Positions 24,983-34,492 are shown, counted from the first letter of the stretch. The stretch is 64,000 nt of DNA from Adhaeribacter rhizoryzae (GCF_008629685.1 NZ_VWSF01000014.1:62001-126000); one strand, 5' to 3'. Notes: generated from the letters alone by a model not told the origin. Translations and numbers: made by a program.

Positions 24983-26662
24983 ATGAACCTGCGCAAAAAT
25001 TACTTCCTTTATTTTCTGTTGTTGTCACCTTTTTGCACCCTGGCCCAGGGCACCTTTGTTCCCCTCGACCGCGAAATCTACCATATTGTTGATCGGTTTC
25101 AGGTAAAATACGGGAGTAAAGCACCAGATTTACATACCGGCATCCGACCCTACCGGCGCCTGGACGTAGCCAAACTAGCCGAAGAAGCCCACTGGGACCA
25201 GCAAAATTTATCGGAAGCCGATAAGTTTAACAAAGAATATTTACTCAACGATAACTGGGATTATACCACCCGCGAAACCCGCCACACCGGCAAACCTTTT
25301 CTGAAATATTTTTTCCGCAATAAACCCGATTTGTTTCACGTAGACGACCAGGATTATAGCATTCGGGTAAACCCGGTGTTGCAGTTTCAGGTGGGCAAAG
25401 ATTCCGACACCGAAGGTTCCCGGTATATTAACACGCGGGGGGTGCAGGTAGAAGGCAATATTAACAACCGCTTAGGCTTTTACACTTTTCTGGCCGATAA
25501 CCAGGCCCGTTTTCCGGGTTACGTAGAAGAGCGCATAGACCGCGACAATATTGTGCCGAACGAAGGTTATTACAAGCCATTTAAAGCCACCGGCTACGAT
25601 TTTATTACCGCCCGCGGCTATATTAATTACGGCCTGAGCAAAGATATTAACGTGCAGTTTGGTCACGATAAAAACTTTATTGGCAATGGCTACCGCTCAT
25701 TGGTGTTATCGGATTATACCGCGCCTTACTTTTTCCTGAAGCTGAACACCAAAATCTGGCGGCTGCACTACATGAATTTATTTGCCGAAATGAATTCGGA
25801 TTTTGAATTCCGCGATCAGTTGCTGCCCAAGAAATATTTTGCTTACCACCATCTGAGCCTGAATATTACCCCGGCCATAAATGTGGGATTGTTTGAATCA
25901 GTAATATTTTCGCGGGGCAAAGGACGCTTTGAGTTGCAATACCTCAACCCCATTATTTTTTACCGCTCCGTAGAACAACAATTAGGCTCCAACGATAATG
26001 CCTTGCTGGGCTTCGATTTTAAAGCCAATATTTTGCGCACCGCGCAAGTTTACGGGCAATTTATGCTGGATGAGTTTTTACTGAGTGAAGTACGGGCGGG
26101 CAATGGCTGGTGGGCCAATAAGCAGTCTTTTCAGTTGGGCGCTAAATATTTTGATGTGGCCGGCATCCGGAACTTAGATGCGCAGGGCGAGTTTAATTTT
26201 ATACGGCCCTACACTTACCAGCACGAAGATCAGTTTACGAATTACCAGCACTACCGGCAGCCGCTGGCGCACCCCATGGGGGCTAACCTGTACGAGTTTA
26301 TTGGTATTTTGCGTTACCAGCCCACCGGCCGCCTTTTCCTGACGGGCAAAGCTTTGTATACCAAACAAGGCGTAGATGCCGACAGCGCCAATTGGGGTTC
26401 TAACGTTTTAAAATCGTATAACCAGCGCCCCTACCCAGCGCCCAATCAGCAGGAATACGGGCACAAAGTAGCCGGACAAAACGCTACCAACCTGTTACAC
26501 CTGGATTTAACAGCTTCCTGGCAGCTCCGGCACAACATGTTTATCGATGTAAAACAAATATTGCGGCGGCGCACAAGCGAGTTAGACCTGATGAACAACA
26601 ATGCTTCGTTTACCTCGGTATCATTCCGCTGGAATATTCCGCAACGGCTACAGGAGTTTTAA
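24983..26662 (+). CDS. Capsule assembly Wzi-family outer-membrane protein
   Basis: A 559-residue beta-barrel with a signal peptide ending at CTLAQ (about residue 22). The N-terminal FVPLDREIYHIVDRF segment and internal GYINYGLSKDINVQFGHDKNFIGNGYRSL near 210-238 are characteristic of Wzi-like (Cap_assemb_wzi) proteins, which in enterics bind capsule polysaccharide at the cell surface. In Bacteroidota, members are widespread and a role in surface polysaccharide attachment is only inferred. The last strand ends in Phe (LQEF), as expected for an outer-membrane barrel. It is convergent with and almost abuts the DoxX gene. Confidence 0.85.
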   Translation: MNLRKNYFLYFLLLSPFCTLAQGTFVPLDREIYHIVDRFQVKYGSKAPDLHTGIRPYRRLDVAKLAEEAHWDQQNLSEADKFNKEYLLNDNWDYTTRETRHTGKPFLKYFFRNKPDLFHVDDQDYSIRVNPVLQFQVGKDSDTEGSRYINTRGVQVEGNINNRLGFYTFLADNQARFPGYVEERIDRDNIVPNEGYYKPFKATGYDFITARGYINYGLSKDINVQFGHDKNFIGNGYRSLVLSDYTAPYFFLKLNTKIWRLHYMNLFAEMNSDFEFRDQLLPKKYFAYHHLSLNITPAINVGLFESVIFSRGKGRFELQYLNPIIFYRSVEQQLGSNDNALLGFDFKANILRTAQVYGQFMLDEFLLSEVRAGNGWWANKQSFQLGAKYFDVAGIRNLDAQGEFNFIRPYTYQHEDQFTNYQHYRQPLAHPMGANLYEFIGILRYQPTGRLFLTGKALYTKQGVDADSANWGSNVLKSYNQRPYPAPNQQEYGHKVAGQNATNLLHLDLTASWQLRHNMFIDVKQILRRRTSELDLMNNNASFTSVSFRWNIPQRLQEF

Positions 26663-26667
26663 TATTT

Positions 26668-27093
26668 TTAATCCCAGCGGTTGCGGGTTGAAGCCGCATA
26701 ACGTCCGCCGCCCAGGAAAAATAAGGCTAAAGCACCCAGTAAAAATAAAGCCGGTAGTTCTATGGCCCAACCGCCGCTTTTACCTAACTGCCCTATTTCC
26801 TGCATATGCGATAAAATAATGGCCGTTAGCATATTACCAACCACCAGCAAAGCTGCAATGCGCGTCCGGAAACCTAACAAGAGCAGGATGGGCGCAATTA
26901 CTTCGCCTATGTAAACACCGTATGCGAAGAAGCCGGGCAGGCCTTTGCCTTCCAGCATACCTACCAGCCAACCAATGCCGTTTATGAGTTTACTAATGCC
27001 ATGCAACAATAAAAGGCCACCAACCGCTAATCGCAATATTAACCTTCCGGTATCACCAGATCCGGCAGTTGTTGTGTCATAATATCTTTCCAT
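26668..27093 (-). CDS. DoxX-family membrane protein
   Basis: A 141-residue four-helix inner-membrane protein. The DoxX signature LRLAVGGLLLLHGISKLING lies near residues 20-40 and is followed by GKGLPGFFAYGVYIGEVIAPILLLLGFRTR near 50-78. Family members have been linked to quinol oxidase and redox homeostasis, but the biochemical role is uncertain. It is convergent with the Wzi-like gene with a 5-bp gap, so no terminator separates them. Upstream is a family C repeat. Confidence 0.88.
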   Translation of the reverse strand: MERYYDTTTAGSGDTGRLILRLAVGGLLLLHGISKLINGIGWLVGMLEGKGLPGFFAYGVYIGEVIAPILLLLGFRTRIAALLVVGNMLTAIILSHMQEIGQLGKSGGWAIELPALFLLGALALFFLGGGRYAASTRNRWD

Positions 27094-27158
27094 GTATAAT
27101 AATACCTCAAAACCTGCTTAAATGTTATAAATCAAGTGTTTTGAGGCTCGGCAACAGA

Positions 27159-27359
27159 TATAATACCCAATAATATAAGCTATCTTCCATAGATACGCTC
27201 TCTGTCATTTTGAAAAAATCTATTGTTTAGACGTTCTTACAGGCAACTAGCGTTAAAAGGTATATTGCCTACTTGATTTTCTAACCAAAAGGTCCTTCCA
27301 GGATGACAAAAATAAAGGTGCGTTTTATGGAAGGTAAAATTTACTATTTGGTATAATTA
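27159..27359. repeat. Dispersed repeat family C, copy 1 (MITE-like)
   Basis: About 200 bp with degenerate terminal inverted repeats (left TAATACCCAATAATATAAGC, right TTTACTATTTGGTATAATTA). Internal blocks GTCATTTTGAAAA, TTCTTACAGGCAACT, ATTGCCTAC and CTTCCAGGATGACA recur in the same order at 36184-36389. No coding potential. It looks like a non-autonomous mobile element. Confidence 0.65.
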
Positions 27360-27368
27360 AGTTAAAAT

Positions 27369-27402
27369 AAAAACGGCCGGTAATAATTATCGGCCGTTTT
27401 TA
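27369..27402 (-). terminator. Terminator of the GT2 gene
   Basis: Stem AAAAACGGCCG / CGGCCGTTTTT with an 11-base AT loop, 25 bases after the GT2 stop codon. T-runs on both sides make it potentially bidirectional. Confidence 0.8.
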
Positions 27403-27426
27403 TTTTGATTAACATTTAAATATTAT

Positions 27427-28248
27427 TTAAATCGCAACGTAATCTTTCAGGTAAAGTGCCCTTTCTTCCGGGGTCCATTTTTGTTCTATTTTAATAATAT
27501 TACCGGCATCGGCAAATTTTACGGGTTTGGATTTAACAGTAAGGCGGATGAAATGATGGTTAAAAACCCCCAAAGCAATATGCATGGGTTTAACATCGCC
27601 TTGCTCCAAATGCCGTTTTTTGCTGCGCATATACAAATCAAAATCAGCGCCCTGAATGCGCTCGTCCCAGAGCCCCACTTTTTCCAGGCCGCGCCGCGTC
27701 ATAATTACAGAATTGCCTACAAAGCCTTCCTGCACCTGGTTACCAAAACGCGCGTAACGTTTGGCGCAGAATTTTTCCCAGTCGCCGTACATCAGTTTGG
27801 CCATGAGTCTGAAAGTAAAGCCGTTGCGGGCAATATTGCTGATAATATTCTTGATTAATTTCCAGCGCCGGCCCAAAGCCAAAGTTGCCGGCACACTTTC
27901 TACCCGCTCAATGCCGCAACTGGTAATAATATCGAGTTGGTTGGCCTGCATAGCTTCCAGAATATGTTGGTCCCAGTGCGGGGCCACAATAATATCGTTG
28001 TTTAAAAAAGCCAGCACCCCGTATTTTGCTACCCGAATGCCCTGGTTCTGGCAGTACGGATAAGAATAATTCTGCTGGTTTTGAATAACGGTGGCGCCTA
28101 CGCTTTGGAAGAATTCGCGGCTGCCATCCGTAGAGTTGTTATCAATTATGATTAACTCAAACGGGTTATGGGTATATTTTACCAGCTTTTCGTAAAACAG
28201 CTTGTTCATTGCCAATTGGTTATGCACCGCTGTAATAATACTGACCAT
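27427..28248 (-). CDS. Glycosyltransferase family 2
   Basis: A 273-residue GT-A fold enzyme that transfers a nucleotide-activated sugar, probably in surface glycan synthesis. The N-terminus VSIITAVHNQ starts the nucleotide-binding fold, IIIDNNSTDGS lies near residue 34 and the metal-binding FLNNDI near 81. A later acidic motif is WDERIQGADFDLYMR near 190. It has no membrane anchor. It is divergent from the MsbA-like exporter and close to gmhA, which suggests LPS or surface polysaccharide synthesis. Acceptor and donor are unknown. Confidence 0.87.
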   Translation of the reverse strand: MVSIITAVHNQLAMNKLFYEKLVKYTHNPFELIIIDNNSTDGSREFFQSVGATVIQNQQNYSYPYCQNQGIRVAKYGVLAFLNNDIIVAPHWDQHILEAMQANQLDIITSCGIERVESVPATLALGRRWKLIKNIISNIARNGFTFRLMAKLMYGDWEKFCAKRYARFGNQVQEGFVGNSVIMTRRGLEKVGLWDERIQGADFDLYMRSKKRHLEQGDVKPMHIALGVFNHHFIRLTVKSKPVKFADAGNIIKIEQKWTPEERALYLKDYVAI

Positions 28249-28276
28249 GTTGTGTTTTTAAGTAATTAGCAGGCTG

Positions 28277-28284
28277 CAAAGGTA
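28277..28284 (-). promoter_or_regulatory. Promoter -7 element (TACCTTTG) of the GT2 gene
   Basis: Exact TAnnTTTG match on the minus strand, 29 bases upstream of the GT2 start. No TTG at the usual -33 spacing was found. Confidence 0.5.
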
Positions 28285-28374
28285 CCAAAATAACCTAAAC
28301 CCGCCACCATTCCTGTTCCGTTGCAGATTAATGCGTAACTTGCAGCGTTTTTCTGTTACCCATTTATTCTCCGG

Positions 28375-30207
28375 ATGAAAACCTATTTCCGTTTACTGGC
28401 CTTTGCCAAACCTTATAGCCGGTTTGTACCGTCCTATGCTATTTTGGCAATATTGGCCGTTTTATTCGGGTTGGTAAACTTTTCGCTGCTAATTCCTTTA
28501 CTCAACGTTTTATTTAATACCACGCCCGAAGTAGCGGCTCCTGCCAAACCCACTTTTGCCTTAAATATTGAATATTTTAAAGACCTGTTTAACTACACAT
28601 TTTATAATATCCGGGCCGAGAAAGGACCAATGGGCGCACTGCAATATGTTTGCATCATTATTTTAGTCTCGGTCTTTTTATCGAACCTGTTCAAATATTT
28701 GTCGCAGCGCGTTATGACTTCCATGCGGACGTACGTGGTGCGAAACCTGCGGCGGGCTTTGTTCGAGAAAATATCGAACCTGCACGTGGGATATTTTCAC
28801 CACCAGCGCAAAGGCGATTTACTTTCGAGCGTTTCGAACGATGTAAGCGAAATTGAAAACTCCGTGGTTAGTTCGGTGCAAGTAGTTTTCCGGGAACCGC
28901 TCATGATTATCGGGTACTTTATTTTCCTGTTCATGATCTCGGCCCAGCTTACCCTTTTTACTTTGCTTGTTTTACCAATTTCGGGCGGCATTATTGCTTT
29001 TATTGGGCGCAAATTACGCCGCGATGCCAAACGAGGCCAGGACTTATTGGGTAATTTGCTGAGCGTAATGGAAGAAACCATTTCGGGTAACCGCATAATA
29101 AAAGCCTTTAATGCCCAAACTTACGTGCAGGATAAATTTGACGTAGAAAATAACCGCTACAAAGATGTATTAAGCTCAGTCTGGAACAAGCGCGAACTGG
29201 CCTCGCCGGTTTCGGAATTTTTGGGTATTACGATAGTAGTAGGCGTTCTGCTGTACGGCGGCCATTTAATTATTAACCAGCAATCAGATTTAAGCGCCAG
29301 CGAATTTATTACCTTTATTGCGCTCTACTCCCAAATATTAATCCCGGCCAAGAATATTTCTACCGCCATGACCAATATTCAGCGGGGTATTGCTTCCGGC
29401 GACCGCATCCTCAAAATTATTGATTACCCCGAACAAGTTACCGAAAAACCCAATTCTTTGCCGCTAACCGAATTTAAATCCGGCATTGAGTACCGTCACG
29501 TCGATTTCCAATACGAGAAAGAAAAAGTATTAAATAATATTTCGCTCTCGGTGCCGAAAGGTAAAATGGTTGCGCTTATCGGGCAATCCGGCTCCGGTAA
29601 ATCTACCCTCGCCGATTTGCTGCCCCGCTTTTACGATGTAACCGGTGGCCAATTATTAATTGACGGCGTAGACGTTCGGGATTTAAAAATAGCCGATTTG
29701 CGGGAGCAAATGGGCATTGTAACGCAAGAAGCCATTTTATTTAATGATACCATTTTCAACAATATTGCCTTTAACAAAACTAACGCTACCGAAGCCGAAG
29801 TTATAAATGCGGCTAAAATTGCCAACGCCCACGAGTTTATTATGCAAACCCCGAACGGTTACAATACACTTATTGGCGACCGCGGTGGCAAATTATCGGG
29901 CGGGCAGAAACAGCGCATCAGCATTGCCCGGGCCATTCTCAAAAATCCGCCTATTTTAATTTTAGATGAAGCTACCTCGGCCCTGGATACCGAATCGGAG
30001 AAACTGGTGCAGGAAGCCCTGACTAACTTAATGAAAAACCGCACTTCGATTGTAATTGCGCACCGCCTGAGTACCGTGCAGCACGCCGACGAAATTGTAG
30101 TAATGCAGAAAGGCCAAATAATGGAACGCGGTACCCACGAGCAATTGCTGGCCCTGAATGGACTTTATACCCGGTTAAACCAAATGCAGGTGGTAGCCCT
30201 GAGCTAA
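28375..30207 (+). CDS. msbA: MsbA-like ABC exporter (fused permease and ATPase)
   Basis: A 610-residue half transporter likely to flip lipid A-core or another lipid across the inner membrane. The membrane domain covers about residues 1-330 with six helices and the conserved region RKGDLLSSVSNDVSEIENSV near 143. The nucleotide-binding domain has Walker A IGQSGSGKST near 402, Q-loop VTQEAILFND near 444, signature LSGGQKQR near 507, Walker B ILILDEATSALD near 526 and switch His in IAHRLSTV near 560. It precedes a small membrane protein gene and gmhA on the same strand, consistent with lipopolysaccharide biogenesis. Confidence 0.88.
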   Translation: MKTYFRLLAFAKPYSRFVPSYAILAILAVLFGLVNFSLLIPLLNVLFNTTPEVAAPAKPTFALNIEYFKDLFNYTFYNIRAEKGPMGALQYVCIIILVSVFLSNLFKYLSQRVMTSMRTYVVRNLRRALFEKISNLHVGYFHHQRKGDLLSSVSNDVSEIENSVVSSVQVVFREPLMIIGYFIFLFMISAQLTLFTLLVLPISGGIIAFIGRKLRRDAKRGQDLLGNLLSVMEETISGNRIIKAFNAQTYVQDKFDVENNRYKDVLSSVWNKRELASPVSEFLGITIVVGVLLYGGHLIINQQSDLSASEFITFIALYSQILIPAKNISTAMTNIQRGIASGDRILKIIDYPEQVTEKPNSLPLTEFKSGIEYRHVDFQYEKEKVLNNISLSVPKGKMVALIGQSGSGKSTLADLLPRFYDVTGGQLLIDGVDVRDLKIADLREQMGIVTQEAILFNDTIFNNIAFNKTNATEAEVINAAKIANAHEFIMQTPNGYNTLIGDRGGKLSGGQKQRISIARAILKNPPILILDEATSALDTESEKLVQEALTNLMKNRTSIVIAHRLSTVQHADEIVVMQKGQIMERGTHEQLLALNGLYTRLNQMQVVALS

Positions 30208-30338
30208 ATATTTGGTAGCTGGTTTACACTTTAAGCTACGTTGGTAAGTTAATATGCTATGCGGCCGTTGGCTTACTTGTAAGATTAAGCTTGCGTAAAA
30301 GAAAATATATTCTTTTATTACTATAAACTAAAAAAACT

Positions 30339-30833
30339 ATGGAAACAGTAAAGAAAACCGTCAATATTCTGTTAATGATTTACCTGGTGTTGGCTCTGCT
30401 TATTTATTTAGATATTTTAAATATTGGGCAAAACACTAATCCGGGTTTTTACGCTAACTTTTTCCTGGCGGGCGGCTTACTGATGCTGCTGGAACTAGTA
30501 ACCGAGAATATTTACATCCTGTTCTTAAAACGGAGCCATGTAAAACAATACCAGAACAAAATTAACGAGCTTAAAGCCAGCCTGTATGACCAGAAACAAG
30601 AAACGCAGGAATTAATAAAAAAGCACAACGAAGAACTGGCTATTGCCCGGGCTAACCAAAATGCGGCACCGCCTTTGGTGCAACATCCGCAGCCAACTTC
30701 GCGGCCCGTGCTCACGCCCATTAACCCGGATGTTGATATTACCCCGGCTCCTTTACCGCCCAGACCGGTAAACCCAACCAATTACCCAACCCGAAATACT
30801 GATTCTGATACTTACCGTGAACCAAACCGCTAA
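30339..30833 (+). CDS. Two-helix membrane protein with coiled coil and Pro-rich tail
   Basis: A 164-residue protein of unknown function. Two hydrophobic segments occupy about residues 9-27 and 37-64. A Gln/Lys-rich helical stretch follows ([18 protein letters not shown] near 72-89), likely a coiled coil, and then a low-complexity Pro/Asn-rich tail from about residue 110. Its stop codon lies 17 bases inside the next gene, gmhA, so the two are translationally linked. I do not recognise a family. Confidence 0.75.
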   Translation: METVKKTVNILLMIYLVLALLIYLDILNIGQNTNPGFYANFFLAGGLLMLLELVTENIYILFLKRSHVKQYQNKINELKASLYDQKQETQELIKKHNEELAIARANQNAAPPLVQHPQPTSRPVLTPINPDVDITPAPLPPRPVNPTNYPTRNTDSDTYREPNR

Positions 30834-31407
30834 TATTATCCTGGCCGAACTAAACGAGGCGCAACAGGTTTTAACCAACTTTTTAAACAATCCCGAAAAT
30901 ATTAACCGCATTCAGGCGGCTGCCGAATTAATGGCTGCCGCCGTGCAAAACGGCCACAAAATATTATCGTGCGGCAACGGCGGCTCTATGTGCGATGCCA
31001 TGCACTTTGCCGAAGAACTAACCGGCCGCTACCGCGATGACCGCCCGGCCATTCCGGCTATTGCTATCTCCGATGCCAGCCACATGAGTTGCGTATCTAA
31101 CGATTACGGCTACGATTCTGTGTTTTCGCGGTACGTAGAGGCTTTGGGCCAGCCCGGCGATGTAATACTTTGCATTAGTACCAGCGGTAATTCAAGCAAT
31201 ATTTTGAAAGTTGCCGAAACTGCCCGGCGCAAAGGCATGCAAGTAATTAGCCTCACCGGCAAAGACGGCGGTAAACTAGCTCCTTTAACCGACTTAGAAA
31301 TACGCGTGCCGCACTTCCGCTACGCCGACCGCATCCAGGAAATTCATATAAAAGTTATTCATATTTTAATTTTATTAATCGAGAAAAGCCTGGCCGAGCG
31401 GGTTTAA
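30817..31407 (+). CDS. gmhA: Phosphoheptose isomerase (D-sedoheptulose 7-phosphate isomerase), GTG start
   Basis: A 196-residue SIS-domain isomerase producing the heptose precursor of LPS core. Key motifs are [20 protein letters not shown] near residue 51, with the phosphate-binding Ser and catalytic Glu, [10 protein letters not shown] near 118 and the catalytic His in [11 protein letters not shown] near 177-185. Translation begins at GTG (30817) inside the preceding gene, a 17-base overlap; no ATG in the right place exists. Context with an MsbA-like exporter and a glycosyltransferase supports a role in lipopolysaccharide synthesis. Confidence 0.92.
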   Translation: MNQTANIILAELNEAQQVLTNFLNNPENINRIQAAAELMAAAVQNGHKILSCGNGGSMCDAMHFAEELTGRYRDDRPAIPAIAISDASHMSCVSNDYGYDSVFSRYVEALGQPGDVILCISTSGNSSNILKVAETARRKGMQVISLTGKDGGKLAPLTDLEIRVPHFRYADRIQEIHIKVIHILILLIEKSLAERV

Positions 31408-31498
31408 ATTTTTGAAAATTCCGGTGGAATTTATCTGCCGGCGGCCGTGTTGGTAATCCAATTATTCTAAAAACTTTAAGCAAGAATATTTCTTTTTT

Positions 31499-33037
31499 AT
31501 GCTCATCAGGACTTTTGGCAGCGCGGTACACGGGGTAAATGCCTACACCATTACCATTGAAGTAAACGTAACGCCCGGCACCCGCTATTACCTCGTAGGT
31601 TTACCCGATAACGCCATTAAAGAAAGTGAGCAACGCATCGAGTCGGCGCTGAAACAGCACGGCTACCGCATGCCCCGGCAGAAAGTGCTGGTAAATATGG
31701 CCCCCGCCGATATCCGCAAAGAAGGCTCCGCTTACGATTTACCCATTGCCTTGGGCATTTTAGCCGCTTCCGACCAAATGCTGGGTGATAAGCTGAAGGA
31801 TTACCTGATTATGGGTGAACTCTCGTTGGATGGCACGTTGCGCCCCATTAAAGGTGTACTGCCCATTGCTATTCAGGCCCGGAAAGAAGGTTTTAAAGGC
31901 TTTATTTTACCTGCCGAAAACGCCAAAGAAGCCGCCATTGTAAATAAACTCGATGTTTTGGGTGTAGAAAATATCCGGCAAGCCATTGATTTTTTTGATA
32001 ACAAAATTGATATACCGCCGCTGAAAATAGATACCCGCGAAGTATTCCAAAACACGGTAAACCAGTACCAGGCCGATTTTGCCGACGTACAAGGCCAGGA
32101 AAATATTAAACGCGCCCTCGAAATTGCCGCCGCCGGTGGCCACAACGTCATCATGATTGGTCCGCCGGGTGCCGGTAAAACCATGCTGGCCAAACGGCTG
32201 CCATCTATTTTGCCGCCCCTTACCATGCAAGAGGCGCTGGAAACAACTAAAATTCATTCGGTAGCGGGCAAACTAGGTGTAGCCGCTTCGCTCCTTTCTA
32301 CCCGGCCTTACCGCTCGCCGCACCACACCATTTCGGATGTGGCGCTCGTGGGTGGCGGCGGCATTCCGCAACCCGGCGAAATATCCTTGGCCCACAACGG
32401 CGTTTTATTTATGGATGAATTACCGGAGTTTAAGCGCACCGTGCTGGAAGTTATGCGGCAGCCTTTAGAAGAACGCCGGGTAACCATTTCGCGGGCTAAA
32501 CTCACCATCGATTTTCCGTCTAACTTCATGCTCATTGCCAGCATGAATCCGTGCCCATGTGGATTTTACAACCATCCAGACAAGGACTGTGTGTGCGGCC
32601 CCGGCATGGTGCAGCGCTATTTAAACAAAGTAAGTGGCCCCCTCCTCGACCGCATCGACCTGCACGTAGAAGTAACCCCGGTAACTTTTGACCAAATGAC
32701 GGAAACCCGCCGCTCGGAGAGCAGCGCCGAAATACGGGAACGGGTAGTAAATGCGCGCCAGATACAGGAAGAACGGTTTAAAGATTTTCCCGAAATTCAT
32801 TCCAACGCCATGATGCCGTCGCAAATGGTAAAGGATATTTGCCAGATAAACGCTGCCGGTAAAGCTTTGTTAAAAACTGCCATGGAGCGCTTAGGCCTTT
32901 CGGCGCGCGCCTACGACCGCATCTTAAAAGTAAGCCGCACCATTGCCGACCTCGCCAATAGCCCCGAAATCAGAATAGAGCACTTGGCCGAAGCCATCCA
33001 GTACCGCAGCCTCGACCGCGAAGGCTGGGCGGGGTAG
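31499..33037 (+). CDS. comM: YifB/ComM-family Mg-chelatase-like AAA ATPase
   Basis: A 512-residue hexameric helicase. In naturally competent bacteria the family member ComM promotes branch migration during transformation; in others the role is open. The N-terminal ribosomal S5/Lon-protease-like domain holds YYLVGLPDNAIKESEQRI near residue 32. The AAA core has Walker A IGPPGAGKTMLAKRLP near 220, Walker B LFMDELPEF near 302, and sensor motif MIASMNPCPCGFYNHPD near 342 with a Cys cluster continuing in CVCGPG. Length is normal. The downstream neighbour is an AT-rich insert of different character. Confidence 0.92.
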   Translation: MLIRTFGSAVHGVNAYTITIEVNVTPGTRYYLVGLPDNAIKESEQRIESALKQHGYRMPRQKVLVNMAPADIRKEGSAYDLPIALGILAASDQMLGDKLKDYLIMGELSLDGTLRPIKGVLPIAIQARKEGFKGFILPAENAKEAAIVNKLDVLGVENIRQAIDFFDNKIDIPPLKIDTREVFQNTVNQYQADFADVQGQENIKRALEIAAAGGHNVIMIGPPGAGKTMLAKRLPSILPPLTMQEALETTKIHSVAGKLGVAASLLSTRPYRSPHHTISDVALVGGGGIPQPGEISLAHNGVLFMDELPEFKRTVLEVMRQPLEERRVTISRAKLTIDFPSNFMLIASMNPCPCGFYNHPDKDCVCGPGMVQRYLNKVSGPLLDRIDLHVEVTPVTFDQMTETRRSESSAEIRERVVNARQIQEERFKDFPEIHSNAMMPSQMVKDICQINAAGKALLKTAMERLGLSARAYDRILKVSRTIADLANSPEIRIEHLAEAIQYRSLDREGWAG

Positions 33038-33103
33038 GTTTACTCTTCTTTTTGCTTAAAAAATAGATATTTAGATTATCATATACTTATTTGTTAAATA
33101 AGA

Positions 33104-33111
33104 TAAGTTTG
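33104..33111 (+). promoter_or_regulatory. Candidate -7 element (TAAGTTTG) of the proteasome-like gene
   Basis: A TAnnTTTG match 36 bases upstream of the start codon. No TTG at the standard spacing; AT-rich surroundings reduce the weight of this match. Confidence 0.4.
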
Positions 33112-33146
33112 ATTATAATGCGAAATAATGTACTTTTAATAATATT

Positions 33147-34121
33147 ATGACGTTTATCGCTAGCGTAGTAGCTAAAAAAGGTGTGGCAATTATAGCCGAT
33201 TCACTTGTAACATCATCTAGGCAAGTTATTGAACTAGAAGATTTTGCCAAATATATAGAACAAAAAGAGGAACAATCACAAGGTGGTAATCAGATAGCAC
33301 TAGATGCCCAAGAAATAGCAAACCTATTTAAGTTAAAACCCTCTTTTACAAAGGACTATGAGGAAAAGCTGTTCGAATATGACAATTTTACAGCTATTAC
33401 TACTGCAGGTGCTGCAGTTCTAAACGGGAAAAGAATTGAGGCGGTAATATCAGAAATAAAGGCCGTTAACGAGGTAGATGTGGCTTATATTGATTTACCC
33501 ATTGAAGAAAAAGTTGAAAATTTCGTATCCCTTATTGATGCTAGAGTAAAACAACATCTTGTTACCTTTAAATCAATAGGCTCACTTGTATTTATTATTA
33601 CTCATTATATAGTTTCTTCCAACGAAACTGTTATATTTAGAGTAGAAGTCCCTGGGCTTACCGAAAATGATATAAGGGGAGCGGAAATCCTTGTAAACTT
33701 TAGTAAGTATGCAAGTTTTTATAAGGTTGTCTGTGAAGGACAGAATAGAACTACTGATAAAGTTCTGTTTGGCGATTTATTAACAGCTTACTATCTTGTC
33801 CCTGCAATCGCAAAAAAAATTCTTAAAGACTTCAATATAGAGGATAAAGATATGCCAGAAGGATATATTGACTCCTTGCTTCAGGATGGTTCAATAATTA
33901 CAGAAGCTATGCAAGAAGAAATGAAGCTTGCTAAGCTTAACGAATTAAGCTTGCAACAGGCTGTAGAATTGGCTGCATTATTGATGCATATTGAAATGGA
34001 CCTTCAGAAATATACTGAGAAAATTCCTTCAGTAGGAGGGGTTATAAAGCTGGCGGTAATTGACAGAAAAGGCTTTAGATTTGTAAGTGGTGATGAAATA
34101 ACAAAACCAAACAATCTATAA
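33147..34121 (+). CDS. Proteasome-like Ntn-hydrolase domain protein, function unknown
   Basis: A 324-residue protein. The N-terminus MTFIASVVAKKGVAIIADS matches the start of proteasome beta/HslV-type subunits: Thr2 would be the exposed N-terminal nucleophile after Met removal, and Asp18 takes the place of catalytic Asp17. After an extra segment of about 40 residues, EEKLFEYDNFTAITTAGA (Lys74) matches the KLF...TTAG strand that carries catalytic Lys33. A C-terminal strand GGVIKLAVIDRKGFRFV near 300 resembles the closing beta-hairpin. The gene is distinctly AT-rich compared with its neighbours and pairs with a 57-residue downstream gene before a terminator, which suggests acquisition by transfer. 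Family assignment is by motif reading only; target and partner are unknown. Confidence 0.72.
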   Translation: MTFIASVVAKKGVAIIADSLVTSSRQVIELEDFAKYIEQKEEQSQGGNQIALDAQEIANLFKLKPSFTKDYEEKLFEYDNFTAITTAGAAVLNGKRIEAVISEIKAVNEVDVAYIDLPIEEKVENFVSLIDARVKQHLVTFKSIGSLVFIITHYIVSSNETVIFRVEVPGLTENDIRGAEILVNFSKYASFYKVVCEGQNRTTDKVLFGDLLTAYYLVPAIAKKILKDFNIEDKDMPEGYIDSLLQDGSIITEAMQEEMKLAKLNELSLQQAVELAALLMHIEMDLQKYTEKIPSVGGVIKLAVIDRKGFRFVSGDEITKPNNL

Positions 34122-34161
34122 AATTGTTCGTAAACCAAAAATCATTATTATTGCACAAATT

Positions 34162-34335
34162 ATGATGGCAACAATTAAAAAAGATGTGAAGGACAAGGGA
34201 TTGTACGAGAACATCATTTCCGATTTCATCTCAGCCCAGAGAATGAAAGATAAAAAGGACAAAGAGGTTGTTAATGAGAAACTTAAAGCTCTCACGAAAG
34301 GAAAAACCCTTGTCTTATCTAACCTGAGTAAATAA
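34162..34335 (+). CDS. Small charged protein, partner of the proteasome-like gene
   Basis: A 57-residue open frame starting with two Met codons (34162, 34165) and ending before a terminator. It is rich in Lys, Asp and Glu and mostly helical in appearance (AQRMKDKKDKEVVNEKLKAL). It begins 40 bases after the proteasome-like gene on the same strand and shares its AT-rich composition. No family recognised. Coding is supported by the clean frame, the ATG placement and the terminator, not by homology. Confidence 0.6.
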   Translation: MMATIKKDVKDKGLYENIISDFISAQRMKDKKDKEVVNEKLKALTKGKTLVLSNLSK

Positions 34336-34356
34336 ACTTTCAAATTAGATAATTTT

Positions 34357-34382
34357 AAAAGAGGACACTAGTCCTCTTTTTT
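34357..34382 (+). terminator. Terminator of the proteasome-like gene pair
   Basis: Perfect 10-bp stem AAAAGAGGAC / GTCCTCTTTT, loop ACTA, then T-run, 22 bases after the small gene. Confidence 0.85.
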
Positions 34383-34434
34383 ATTGCCCTTTGGTGCAAA
34401 TTTGTATATCATTGCCTTAATATTTTAGTATAAT

Positions 34435-34462
34435 AAAAAAGAGGCCGAAAGGCCTCTTTTTT
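34435..34462 (-). terminator. Terminator of the polysaccharide lyase gene
   Basis: Perfect 12-bp stem AAAAAAGAGGCC / GGCCTCTTTTTT with GAAA loop, 31 bases after the lyase stop codon. Symmetric T-runs allow function in both directions. Confidence 0.85.
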
Positions 34463-34492
34463 ATTTATGCGGTTTTCAAACTTTGCTGTGGT

